From Eretmocerus hayati (Eukaryota; Arthropoda; Insecta; Hymenoptera; Aphelinidae): a stretch of 64,000 bases of DNA. Made by a program: the position numbers and the translations under genes. The notes under the pieces were generated by a model that saw only the letters and a program-made list of their open reading frames with translations, was not told where the DNA came from and ran no database searches. Positions 1-15,000 of the stretch are shown here, in pieces; position 1 is the stretch's first letter, and every line of letters begins with the position of its first letter. Location of the stretch: contig CM056742.1 of NCBI GenBank assembly GCA_029851415.1, positions 76,126,748-76,190,747 on the forward strand, given 5' to 3'.

Positions 1-3000
1 ATATTCAGCATTCAATTCGATTCGGGTGAATATCATGTAAGGTCTGCAATGCTGAACATCAGTATTGGGATCGATTGGAGCGGATTGAAAACCCGATGAT
101 TCTAATACTGAAAAACAGTTCTGGGATCGATTGGGGCAGATAGGATTACAAGTCCTCAATACTGATATTCAGCATTCAATTCGATTCAGGTAAATATCAT
201 GTAAGGTCTGCAATGCTGAACATCAGTATTGGGATCGATTGAAGCGGATTGAGAACCCGATGTTTCTAATACTGAAAAACAGTTCTGGAATCGATTGCGG
301 CAGATAGGATTCCAAGTCCTCAATACTGATATTTTGCATTCAATTCGATTCAGGTCAATATCATAAAGGGTCCGGAGTGCTGAATATCAGTATTGAGATC
401 GATTGAAGCGTATTGAGATCCCGACATTCCCAATACTGAAATACAGTACTGGAATCGATTGGAGCAGATGGGATTCCAAGTCCTCAATGCTGATATTCAG
501 CATTCAATTCGATCCAGGTAAATATCATATAATGTCTGCAATGCTGAAAATTCATGTTGAAATCGATTTAAACTGATCGGGATCTCGATGTTTCCAATTC
601 TGAAAAACAGTACTGGAATCAATCGGGGCAGATAGGATTGCAAGTCCGCAATACTGAAATTCAGCATTCAATCCGACCCGGGTAAATATGATATAGGGTC
701 GTCAACGATGAGAAGCAGTATTGAGATCGATTGAAGCGAATTGAGAACCCGATGTTTCCAATACTGGAAAATAGTTCTGGAATCGATCGGGGCAGGTAGG
801 CTTCCAAGTCCTCAATACTGATTTTTAACATTCAAGTCGATTCAAGTAGACAGGATATTATAAGGTTACTCATGCTTACATTTAGTATTGGGATCGATTG
901 GAGTAGATTGAGATAGCGATCTATCGGATAATGAGAGACAGTACTCGAATCGATTCAGGTTATGGAGATATAAAGGCTCCAATACTTACAGTCAGTAGTG
1001 AGATCGATTAAAGTGGGTCGAGATTTCGATGTTCCCAATACTGGAAAACAATACTGGAATCGATTGGGGAGGATAGGATTTGAAGTCCTCAATACTGATA
1101 TTCAGCATTCAATTCGATTCAGGTAAATATCATGTAAGGTCTGCAATGCTGAACATCAGTATTGAGATCGATTGAAGCGGATTGAGAACCCGATGTTTCC
1201 AATAGTGAAAAACAGTTCTGGAATCGATTGGGGCAGATAGGATTCCAAGTCCTCAATACTGATTTTCAACATTCAAATCGATTCTAGGAGATAGGATATA
1301 ATGAGATCACATATGTCCTCATTTAGTTTCGAGATCGATTGAAGTTGATTGAGATAGCGATCTACCGGATGATGAGAGACAGTACTCGAATCGATTCAGG
1401 TTATTGAGATATAAAGGCTCCAATACTGACAGTCAGTAGTGAGATCGATTAAAGTGGGTGTAGATTTCGATGTTCCCAATACTGGGAAACAGTACTAGAA
1501 TCGAAGTCTCGAGTCCTTGATACTGATATTCAGCTTTCAATTCGCTTCAGATGAATACGATATGAAGTCTCCAATGCTGAAAATCACCATTGAGATCGAT
1601 CGAAGCGGATTGAGATCCCGATGTTCCCATGACTGAAAAACAGTACTGGATTGGAATGGGGCAGATAAGATCTCAAGTCCTCAATACTGATATTCAGCAT
1701 TCAATTCGATTCAGGTAAATAGGATATGAGGTATTCTATGCTGAAAATCAGTATTGAGATCGATCGAAACGGATTGGGATCTCAGTGTTTTCAACACTTG
1801 GAAACGGTATTGGAATGAGTTGGGGCGGAAAGGATCTCAATTCTCCGAAACTGATTCTCAACATTCAAGTAGATTCAAGTAGACAGGAAATTATAAGTTT
1901 ACTTATGCTTACATTTAGTATTGGGATCGATTGGAGTGGATTGTAATAGCGATCTACCGGATAATGAGAGACAGTACTCGGATCGATTCAGGTTATTGAG
2001 ATATAAAGGCTCCAATACTCACAGTCAGTAGTGAGATCGATTGAAGTGGGTGGAGATTTCGATGTTCGCAATACTGGGAAACAGTACTGAAATCGAGTGG
2101 GGCGGATAGGATTTCAAGTCCTCAATACTGATATTCAGCATTCAATTCGATTCAGGTAAATATCATGTAAGGTCTGCAATGCTGAACATCAGTATTGGGA
2201 TCGATTGGAGCGGATTGGAAACCCGATGTTTCTAATACTGAAAAATAGTTCTGGAATCGATTGGGTCAGATAGAATTTCAAGCCCTCAATACTGATTTTC
2301 AACATCCAAGTCGATTCAAGTAGACAGGATATCATAAGGGTACTCATGCTTACATTTAGTATTGGGATCGATTGGAGTAGATTGAGATAGCGATCTATCG
2401 GATAATGAGAGACAGTACTCGAATCGATTCAGGTTATGGAGATATAAAGGCTCCAATACTTACAGTCAGTAGTGAGATCGATTAAAGTGGGTCGAGATTC
2501 CGATGTTCCCAATACTGGAAAACAATACTGAAATCGATTGGGGAGGATAGGATTTTAAGTCCTCAATACTGATATTCAGCATTCAATTCGATTCAGGTAA
2601 ATATCATGTAAGGTCTGCAATGCTGAACATCAGTATTGAGATCGATTGAAGCGGATTCAGAACCCGATGTTTCCAATAGTGAAAAACAGTTCTGGGATCG
2701 ATTGGGGCAGATAGGATTCCAAGTCCTCAATACTGATTTTCAACATTCAAATTGATTCTAGGAGATAGGATATAATGAGATCACATATGTCCTCATTTAG
2801 TTTCGAGATCGATTGAAGTTGATTGAGATAACGATCTACCGGATAATGAGAGACAGTACTCGAATCGATTCAGGTTATTGAGATATAAAGGCTCCAATAC
2901 TCACAGTCAGTAGTGAGATCGATTAACGTGGGTGGAGATTTCGATGTTCCCAATACTGGGAAACAGTACTAGAATCGAAGTCTCAAGTCCTCAATACTGA

Positions 3001-6000
3001 TATTCAGCATTCAATTCGATTCAGGTAAATATCATGTAAGGTCTGCAATGCTGAACATCAGTATTGGGATCGATTGGAGCGGATTGGAAACCCGATGTTT
3101 CTAATACTGAAAAACAGTTCTGGAATCGATTGGGTCAGATAGGATTTCAAGTCCTCGATACTGATTTTCAACGTTCGGATCGATTCAAGTAGATAGGATA
3201 CAATAAGTCACATATGTTTTCATTTAGTTTCGAGATCGATTGAAGTTGATTGAGATAGCGATCTACCCAATACCGAGACAGTACTCAAAACGATCCAGGT
3301 TATTGGGATATGAGGGCTCCAATACTTACAGTCAGTATTGAGATCGAATAAAGTGGGTTGAAATCTCGATGTTCCCAATACTGGAAATTAGTACTGAAAT
3401 CGATTGGTGCAGATAGGATTTCAAGTCCTCAATACTGATATTTTGCATTCAATTCGATTCAGGTCAATATCATAAAGGGTCCGGAGTGCTGAATATCAGT
3501 ATTCAGATCGATTGAAGCGTATTGAGATCCCGATATTCCCAATACTGAAATACAGTACTGGAATCGATTGGAGCAGATGGGATTCCAAGTCCTCAATACT
3601 GATATTCAGCATTCAATTCGATCCAGGTTAATATCATATAATGTCTGCAATGCTGAAAATTAATGTTGAAATCGATTTAAGCTGATCGGGATCTCGATGT
3701 TTCCAATTCTGAAAAATAGTACTGGAATCGATCGGGGCAGATAGGATTGCAAGTCCGCAATACTGAAATTCAGCATTCAATCCGACCCGTGTAAATATGA
3801 TATAAGGTCGTCAATGCTGAGAAGCAGTATTGAGATCGATTGAAGCGAATTGAGAACCCGATGTTTCCAATACTGAAAAATAGTTCTGGAATCGATCGGG
3901 GCAGGTAGGATTCCAAGTCCTCAATACTGATTTTGAACATTCAAGTCGATTCAAGTAAACAGGATATTATAAGGTTAGTCATGCTTACATTTAGTATTGG
4001 GATCGATTGGAGTAGATTGAGATAGCGATCTATCGGATGATGAGAGACAGTACTCGAATCGATTCAGGTTATGGAGATATGAAGGCTCCAATACTTACAG
4101 TCAGTAGTGAGATCAATTAAAGTGGGTCGAGATTTCGATGTTCCCAATACTGGAAAACAATACTGAAATCGATTGGGGAGAATAGGATTCTAAGTCCTCA
4201 ATACTGAAATTCAGCATTCAATTCGATTCAGTCGAATAGAATATGAGGTTTCCTATGCTGAAAATCAGTATTGAGATCGATCGAAACCTATTGGGATCTC
4301 AGTGTTTCCAATACTTGGAAACGGTACTGGAATGAGTTGGGGCGGAAAGGATCTCAATTCTCCGAAACTGATTTTCAACATTCAAGTCAATTCAAGTAGA
4401 CAGGATACTATAAGTTCACTTATGCTTACATTTAGTATTGGGATCGATTGGAGTGGATTTTAATAGCGATCTACCGGATAATGAGAGACAGGACTCGAAT
4501 CGATTAAGGTTATTGAGATATAAAGGCTCCAATACTTACAGTCAGTAGTGAGATCGATTAAAGTGGGTGGAGATTTCGATGTTCCCAATACTGGGAAACA
4601 GTACTAGGATCGAAGACTCAAGTCATTGATACTGATATTCAGCTTCCAATTCGCTTCAGATGAATACGATATGAAGTCTGCAATGCTGAAAATCACCATT
4701 GAGATCGATTGAAGCGGATTGAGATCCCGATGTTCCCAATACTGGGAAACAGTACTGAAATGAGTGGGGCGGATAGGATTTCAAGTCCTCAATACTGATA
4801 TTCAGCATTCAATTCGATTCGGGTGAATATCATGTAAGGTCTGCAATGCTGAACATCAGTATTGGGATCGATTGGAGCGGATTGAAAACCCGATGATTCT
4901 AATACTGAGAAACAGTTCTGGAATCGATTGGGGCAGATAGGATTTCAAGTCCTCAATACTGATATTCAGCATTCAATTCGATTCAGGTAAATATCATGTA
5001 AGGTCTGCAATGCTGAACATCAGTATTGGGATCGATCGAAGCGGATTGAAAACCCGATGTTTCTAATACTGAAAAACAGTTCTGGAATCGATTGGGGCAG
5101 TTAGGATCCCAAGTCCTCAATACTGATTTTCAACATTCGAATCGATCCAAGTAGATAGGATATAATAAGTCACATATGTTTTCATTTAGTTTCGAGATCG
5201 ATTGAAGTTGATTGAGATAGCGATCTACCCAATACCGAGACAGTACTCAAAACGATCCAGGTTATTGGGATATGAGGGCTCCAATACTTACAGTCAGTAT
5301 TGAGATCGAATAAAAAGGGTTGAAATCTCGATGTTCCCAATACTGGGAATTAGTACTGAAATCGATTGGTGCAGATAGGATTTCAAGTCCTCAATACTGA
5401 TATTCTGCATTCAATTCGATTCAGGTCAATATGATAAAGAGTCCGGAGTGCTGAATATCAGTATTGAGATCGATTGAAGCGTATTGAGATCCCGATATTC
5501 CCAATACTAAAATACAGTACTGGAATCGATTGGAGCAGATGGGATTCCAAGTCCTCAATACTGATATCCAGCATTCAATTCGATTCAGGTAAATATCATG
5601 TAAGGTCTGCAATGCTGAACATCAGTATTGAGATCGATTGAAGCGGATTCAGAACCCGATGTTTCCAATAGTGAAAAACAGTTCTGGGATCGATTGGGGC
5701 AGATAGGATTCCAAGTCCTCAATACTGATTTTCAATACTCAAATCGATTCTAGGAGATAGGATATAATGAGATCACATATGTCCTCATTTAGTTTCGAGA
5801 TCGATTGAAGTTGATGGAGATAGCGATCTACCGGATAATGAGAGACAGTACTCGAATCGATTCAGGTTATCGAGATATAAAGGCTCCAATACTTACAGTC
5901 AGTAGTGAGATCGATTAACGTGGGTGGAGATTTCGATGTTCCCAATACTGGGAAACAGTACTAGAATCGAAGTCTCAAGTCCTTGATATTGATATTCAGC

Positions 6001-9000
6001 TTTCAATTCGCTTCAGATGAATACGATCTGAAGTCTGCAATGCTGAAAATCACCATTGAGATCGATTGGAGCGGATTGAGATCCCGATGTTCCCATGACT
6101 GAAAAACAGTACTGGATTGGAATGGGGCAGATAAGATCTCAAGTCCTCAATACTGATATTCAGCATTCAATTCGATTCAGGTAAATAGGATATGAGGTTT
6201 TCTATGCTGAAAATCAGTATTGAGATCGATCGAAACGGATTGGGATCTCAGTGCTTCCAATACTTGGAAACGGTATTGGAATGAGTTGGGGCGGAAAGGA
6301 TCTCAATTCTCCGAAACTGATTCTCAACATTCAAGTCGAATCAAGTAGACAGGATATTATAAGTTTACTTATGCTTACATTTAGTATTGGGATCGATTGG
6401 AGTGGATTGTAATAGCGATCTACCGGATAATGAGAGACAGTACTCGAATCGATTCAGGTTATTGAGATATGAAGGCTCCAATACTTACAGTCAGTAGTGA
6501 GATCAATTAAAGTGGGTCGAGATTTCGATGTTCCCAATACTGGAAAACAATACTGAAACCGATTGGGGAGGATAGGATTCTAAGTCCTCAATACTGATAT
6601 TCAGCATTCAATTCGATTCAGTCGAATAGAATATGAGGTTTCCTATGCTGAAAATCAGTATTGAGATCGATCGAAACCTATTGGGATCTCAGTGTTTCCA
6701 ATACTTGGGAACGGTACTGGAATGAGTTGGGGCGGAAAGGATCTCAATTCTCCGAAACTGATTTTCAACATTCAAGTCGATTCAAGTAGACAGGATACTA
6801 TAAGTTCACTTATGCTTACATTTAGTATTGGGATCGATTGGAGTGGATTGTAATAGCGATCTACCGGATAATGAGAGACAGGACTCGGATCGATTCAGGT
6901 TATTGAGATATAAAGGCTCCAATACTTACAGTCATTAGTGAGATCGATTAAAGTGGGTGGAGATTCCGATGTTCCCAATACTGGGAAACAGTACTAGAAT
7001 CGAAGACTCAAGTCATTGATACTGATATTCAGCTTTCAATTCGCTCCAGATGAATACGATATAAAGTCTGCAATGCTCAAAATCACCATTGAGATCGATT
7101 GAAGCGGATTGAGATCCCGATGTTCCCAATACTGGGAAACAGTACTGAAATCGAGTGGGGCGGATAGGATTTCAAGTCCTCAATACTGATATTCAGCATT
7201 CAATTCGATTCGGGTAAATATCATGTAAGGTCTGCAATGCTGAACATCAGTATTGGGATCGATTGGAGCGGATTGAAAACCCGATGATTCTAATACTGAA
7301 AAACAGTTCTGGAATTGATTGGGGCAGATAGGATTTCAAGTCCTCAATACTGATATCCAGCATTCAATTCGATTCAGGTAAATATCATGTAAGGTCTGCA
7401 ATGCTGAACATCAGTATTGGGATCGATCGAAGCGGATTGAAAACCCGATGTTTCTAATACTGAAAAACAGTTCTGGAATCGATTGGGGCAGATAGGATCC
7501 CAAGTCCTCAATACTGATTTTCAACATTCGAATCGATCCAAGTAGATAGTATATAATAAGTCACATATGTTTTCATTTAGTTTCGAGATCGATTGAAGTT
7601 GATTGAGATAGCGATCTACCCAATACCGAGACAGTACTCAAAACGATCCAGGTTATTGGGATATGAGGGCTCCAATACTTACAGTCAGTATTGAGATCGA
7701 ATAAAGTGGGTTGAAATCTCGATGTTCCCAATACTGGGAATTAGTACTGGAATCGATTGGTGCAGATAGGATTTCAAGTCCTCAATACTGATATTCTGCA
7801 TTCAATTCGATTCAGGTCGATATCATAAAGGGTCCGGAGTGCTGAATATCAGTATTGAGATCGATGGAAGCGTATTGAGATCCCGATATTCCCAATACAG
7901 AAATACAGTACTGGAATCGATTGGAGCAGATTGGATTCCAAGTCCTCAATACTGATATTCAGCATTCAATTCGATCCAGGTAAATATCATATAATGTCTG
8001 CAATGCTGAAAATTAATGTTGAAATCGATTTAAACTGATCGGGATCTCGATGTTTCCAATTCTGAAAAACAGTACTGGAATCGATCGGGGCAGATAGGAT
8101 TGCAAGTCCGCAATACTGAAATTCAGCATTCAATCCGACCCGGGCAAATATGATATAAGGTCGTCAATGCTGAGAAGCAGTATTGAGATCGATTGAAGCG
8201 AATTGAGAACCCGAAGTTTCCAATACTGGAAAGTAGTCCTGGAATCGATCGGGGCAGGTAGGATTCCAAGTCCTCAATACTGATTTTGAACATTCAAGTC
8301 GATCCAAGTAGACAGGATAGTATAAGGTTACTCATGCTTACATTTAGTATTGGGATCGATTGGAGTGGATTGTAATAGCGATCTACTGGATAATGAGAGA
8401 CAGTACTCGAATCGATTCAGGTTATTGAGATATAAAGGCTCCAATACTTACAGTCCGTAGTGAGATCGATTAAAGTGGGTGGAGATTTCGATGTTCCCAA
8501 TACTGGGAAACAGTACTGAAATCGAGTGGGGCGGATAGGATTTCAAGTCCTCAATACTGATATTCAGCATTCAATTCGATTCAGGTAAATATCATGTAAG
8601 GTCTGCAATGCTGAACATCAGTATTAGGATCGATTGGAGCGGATTGAAAACCCGATGTTTCTTATACTGAAAAACAGTTCTGGAATCGATTGGGTCAGAT
8701 AGGATTTCAAGTCCTCAATACTGATTTTCAACATTGAAGTCGATTCAAGTAGACAGGATATCATAAGGTTACACATGCTTACATTTAGTATTGGGATCGA
8801 TTGGAGTAGATTGGAATAGCGATCTATCGGATAATGAGAGACAGTACTCGAATCGATACAGGTTATTGAGATATAAAGGCTCCAATACTTACAGTCAGTA
8901 GTGAGATCGATCAAAGTGGGTGGAGATTCCGATGTTCCCAATACTGGAAAACAATACTGAAATCGATTGGGGAGGATAGGATTTTGAGTCCTCAATGATG

Positions 9001-12000
9001 ATATTCAGCATTCAATTCGATTCAGGTAAATATCATGTAAGGTCTGCAATGCTGAACATCAGTATTGGGATCGATTGAAGCGGATTGAAAACCCGATGTT
9101 TCTAATAATGAAAAACAGTTCTGGAATCGATTGGGGCAGATAGGATTCCAAGTCCTCAATACTTTTTTCAACGTTCGAATCGATCCAAGTAGATAGGATA
9201 TAATAAGTCACATATGTTTTCATTCAGTTTCGAGATCGATTGAAGTTGATTGAGATAGCGATCTACCCAATACCGAGACAGTACTCAAAACGATCCAGGT
9301 TATTGGGATATGAGGGCTCCAATACTTACAGTCAGTATTGAGATCGAATGAAGTTGGTTGAAATCTCGATGTTCCCAATACTGGAAATTAGTACTGAAAT
9401 CAATTGGTGCAGATAGGATTTCAAGTCCTCAATACTGATATTTTGCATTCAATTCGATTCAGGTCAATATCATGAAGGGTCCGGAGTGCTGAATATCAGT
9501 ATTGAGATCGATTGAAGCGTATTGAGATCCCGATATTCCCAATACTGAAATACAGTACTGGAATCGATTGGAGCAGATGGGATTCCAAGTCCTCAATACT
9601 GATATTCAGCATTCAATTCGATCCAGGTAAATATCATATAATGTCTGCAATGCTGGAAATTAATGTTGAAATCGATTTAAGCTGATCGGGATCTCGATGT
9701 TTCCAATTCTGAAAAACAGTACTGGAATCGATCGGGGCAGATAGGATTGCAAGTCCGCAATACTGAAATTCAGCATTCAATCCGACCCGGGTAAATATGA
9801 TATAAGGTCGTCAATGCTGAGAAGCAGTATTGAGATCGATTGAAGCGAATTGAGAACCCGATGTTTCCAATACTGAAAAATAGTTCTGGAATCGATCGGG
9901 GCAGGTAGGATTACAAGTCCTCAATACTGATTTTGAACATTCAAGTCGATTCAAGTAGACAGGATATTATAAGGTTACTCATGCTTACATTTAGTATTGG
10001 GATCGATTGGAGTAGATTGAGATAGCGATCTATCGGATAATGAGAGACAGTACTCGAATCGATTCAGGTTATGGAGATATAAAGGCTCCAATACTTACAG
10101 TCAGTAGTGAGATCGATTAAAGTGGGTCGAGATTTCGATGTTCCCAATACTGGAAAACAATACTGAAATCGATTGGGGAGGATAGGATTTTAAGTCCTCA
10201 ATACTGATATTCAGCATTCAATTCGATTCAGGTAAATATCATGTAAGGTCTGCAATGCTGAACATCAGTATTGAGATCGATTGAAGCGGATTGAGAACCC
10301 GATGTTTCCAATAGTGAGAAACAGTTCTGGAATCGATTCGGGCAGATAGGATTCCAAGTCCTCAATACTGATTTTCAACATTCAAATCGATTCTAGGAGA
10401 TAGGATATAATGAGATCACATATGTCCTCATTTAGTTTCGAGATCGATTGAAGTTGATTGAGATAGCGATCTACCGGATAATGAGAGACAGTACTCGAAT
10501 CGATTCAGGTTATTGAGATATAGAGGCTCCAATACTTACAGCCAGTAGTGAGATCGATTAAAGTGGGTGGAGATTTCGATGTTCCCAATACTGGAAAACA
10601 TTACTAGAATCGAAGTCTCAAGTCCTTGATACTGATATTCAGCTTTCAATCCGCTCCAGATGAATACGATATGAAGTCTGCAATGCTGAATATCACCATT
10701 GAGATCGATTGAAGCGGATTGAGATCCCGATGTTCCCATGACTGAAAAAAAGTACTGGATTGGAATGGGGCAGATAAGATCTCAAGTCCTCAATCCTGAT
10801 ATTCAGCATTCAATTCGATTCAGGTGAATAGGATATGAGGTTTTCTATGCTGAAAATCAGTATTGAGATCGATCGAAACGGATTGGGATCTCAGTGCTTC
10901 CAATACTTGGAAACGGTATTGGAATGAGTTGGGGCGGAAAGGATCTCAATTCTCCGAAACTGATTCTCAACATTCAAGTCGATTCAAGTAGACAGGATAT
11001 TATAAGTTTACTTATGCTTACATTTAGTATTGGGATCGATTGGAGTGGATTGTAATAGCGATCTACCGGATAATGAGAGACAGTACTCGAATCGATTCAG
11101 GTTATTGAGATATAAAGGCTCCAGTACTTACAGTCAGTAGTGAGATCGATTAAAGTGGGTGGAGATTTCGATGTTCCCAATACTGGGAAACAGTACTGGA
11201 ATCGAGTGGGGCGGATAGGATTTCAAGTCCTCAATACTGATATTCAGCATTCAATTCGATTCAGGTAAATATCATGTAAGGTCTGCAATGCTGAACATCA
11301 GTATTGGGATCGATTGGAGCGGATTGAAAACCCGATGTTTCTAATACTGAAAAACAGTTCTGGAATCGATTGGGTCAGATAGGATTCTAAGTCCTCAATA
11401 CTGATTTTCAACATTCAAGTCGATTCAAGTAGACAGGATATCATAAGGTTACTCATGCTTACATTTAGTATTGGGATCGATTGGAGTAGATTGAGATAGC
11501 GATCTATCGGATAATGAGAGACAGTACTCGAATCGATTCAGGCTATGGAGATATAAAGGCTCCAATACTTACAGTCAGTAGTGAGATCGATTAAAGTGGG
11601 TCGAGATTCCGATGTTCCCAATACTGGAAAACAATACTGAAATCGATTGGGGAGGATAGGATTTTAAGTCCTCAATACTGATATTCAGCATTCAATTCTA
11701 TCCAGGTAAATATCATATAATGTCCGCAATGCTGAAAATTAATGTTGAAATCGATTTATGCTGATCGGGATCTCGATGTTCCCAATTCTAAAAAACAGTT
11801 CTGGAATCGATTGGGTCAGATAGGATTCTAAGTCCTCAATACTGATTTTCAACATTCAAGTCGATTCAAGTAGACAGGATATCATAAGGTTACTCATGCT
11901 TACATTTAGTATTGGGATCGATTGGAGTAGATTGAGATAGCGATCTATCGGATAATGAGAGACAGTACTCGAATCGATTCAGGTTATGGAGATATAAAGG

Positions 12001-15000
12001 CTCCAATACTTACAGTCAGTAGTGAGATCGATTAAAGTGGGTCGAGATTTCGATGTTCCCAATACTGGAAGACAATACTGAAATCGATTGGGGAGGATAG
12101 GATTTCAAGTCCTCAATACTGATATTCAGCATTCAATTCGATTCAGGTAAATATCATGTAAGGTCTGCAATGCTGAACATCAGTATCGAGATCGATTGAA
12201 GCGGATTGAGAACCCGATGTTTCCAATAGTGAAAAACAGTTCTGGAATCGATTGGGGCAGATAGGATTCCAAGTCCTCAATACTGATTCTCAACATTCAA
12301 ATCGATTCTAGGAGATAGGATATAATGAGATCACATATGTCCTCATTTAGTTTCGAGATCGATTGAAGTTGATTGAGATAGGGATCTACCGGATAATGAG
12401 AGACAGTACTCGAATCGATTCAGGTTATTGAGATATAAGGGCTCCAATACTTACAGTCAGTAGTGAGATCGATTAAAGTGGGTGGAGATTTCGATGTTCC
12501 CAATACTGGGAAACAGTACTAGAATCGAAGTCTCAAGTCCTTGATACTGATATTCAGCTTTCAATTCGCTTCAGATGAATACAATATGAAGTCTGCAATG
12601 CTGAAAATCACCATTGAGATCGATTGAAGCGGATTGAGATCCCGATGTTCCCATGACTGAAAAACAGTACTGGATTGGAATGGGGCAGATAAGATCTCAA
12701 GTCCTCAATACTGATATTCAGCATTCAATTCGATTCAGGTGAATAGGATATGAGGTTTCCTATGCTGAAAATCAGTATTGAGATCGATCGAAACGGATTG
12801 GGATCTCAGTGTTCCCAATACTTGGAAACGGTATTGGAATGAGTTGGGGCGGAAAGGATCTCAATTCTCCGAAACTGATTTTCAACATTCAAGTCGATTC
12901 AAGTAGACAGGATATTATAAGTTTACTTATGCTTACATTTAGTATTGGGATCGATTGGAGTGGATTGTAATAGCGATCTACCGGATAATGAGAGACAGTA
13001 CTCGAATCGATTCAGGTTATTGAGATATAAAGGCTCCAGTACTTACAGTCAGTAGTGAGATCGATTAAAATGGGTGGAGATTTCGATGTTCCCAATACTG
13101 GGAAACAGTACTGGAATCGAGTGGGGCGGATAGGATTTCAAGTCCTCAATACTGATATTCAGCATTCAATTCGATTCAGGTAAATATCATGTAAGGTCTG
13201 CAATGCTGAACATCAGTATTGGGATCGATTGGAGCGGATTGAAAACCCGATGTTTCTAATACTGAAAAACAGTTCTGGAATCGATTGGGTCAGATAGGAT
13301 TCTAAGTCCTCAATACTGATTTTCAACATTCAAGTCGATTCAAGTAGACAGGATATCATAAGGTTACTCATGCTTACATTTAGTATTGGGATCGATTGGA
13401 GTAGATTGAGATAGCGATCTATCGGATAATGAGAGACAGTACTCGAATCGATTCAGGCTATGGAGATATAAAGGCTCCAATACTTACAGTCAGTAATGAG
13501 ATCGATTAAAGTGGGTCGAGATTCCGATGTTCCCAATACTGGAAAACAATACTGAAATCGATTGGGGAGGATAGGATTTTAAGTCCTCAATACTGATATT
13601 CAGCATTCAATTCTATCCAGGTAAATATCATATAATGTCCGCAATGCTGAAAATTAATGTTGAAATCGATTTATGCTGATCGGGATCTCGATGTTCCCAA
13701 TTCTAAAAAACAGTTCTGGAATCGATTGGGTCAGATAGGATTCTAAGTCCTCAATACTGATTTTCAACATTCAAGTCGATTCAAGTAGACAGGATATCAT
13801 AAGGTTACTCATGCTTACATTTAGTATTGGGATCGATTGGAGTAGATTGAGATAGCGATCTATCGGATAATGAGAGACAGTACTCGAATCGATTCAGGTT
13901 ATGGAGATATAAAGGCTCCAATACTTACAGTCAGTAGTGAGATCGATTAAAGTGGGTCGAGATTTCGATGTTCCCAATACTGGAAGACAATACTGAAATC
14001 GATTGGGGAGGATAGGATTTCAAGTCCTCAATACTGATATTCAGCATTCAATTCGATTCAGGTAAATATCATGTAAGGTCTGCAATGCTGAACATCAGTA
14101 TCGAGATCGATTGAAGCGGATTGAGAACCCGATGTTTCCAATAGTGAAAAACAGTTCTGGAATCGATTGGGGCAGATAGGATTCCAAGTCCTCAATACTG
14201 ATTCTCAACATTCAAATCGATTCTAGGAGATAGGATATAATGAGATCACATATGTCCTCATTTAGTTTCGAGATCGATTGAAGTTGATTGAGATAGGGAT
14301 CTACCGGATAATGAGAGACAGTACTCGAATCGATTCAGGTTATTGAGATATAAGGGCTCCAATACTTACAGTCAGTAGTGAGATCGATTAAAGTGGGTGG
14401 AGATTTCGATGTTCCCAATACTGGGAAACAGTACTAGAATCGAAGTCTCAAGTCCTTGATACTGATATTCAGCTTTCAATTCGCTTCAGATGAATACAAT
14501 ATGAAGTCTGCAATGCTGAAAATCACCATTGAGATCGATTGAAGCGGATTGAGATCCCGATGTTCCCATGACTGAAAAACAGTACTGGATTGGAATGGGG
14601 CAGATAAGATCTCAAGTCCTCAATACTGATATTCAGCATTCAATTCGATTCAGGTGAATAGGATATGAGGTTTCCTATGCTGAAAATCAGTATTGAGATC
14701 GATCGAAACGGATTGGGATCTCAGTGTTCCCAATACTTGGAAACGGTATTGGAATGAGTTGGGGCGGAAAGGATCTCAATTCTCCGAAACTGATTTTCAA
14801 CATTCAAGTCGATTCAAGTAGACAGGATATTATAAGTTTACTTATGCTTACATTTAGTATTGGGATCGATTGGAGTGGATTGTAATAGCGATCTACCGGA
14901 TAATGAGAGACAGTACTCGAATCGATTCAGGTTATTGAGATATAAAGGCTCCAATACTTACAGTCAGTAGTGAGATCGATTAAAGTGGGTGGAGATTCCG

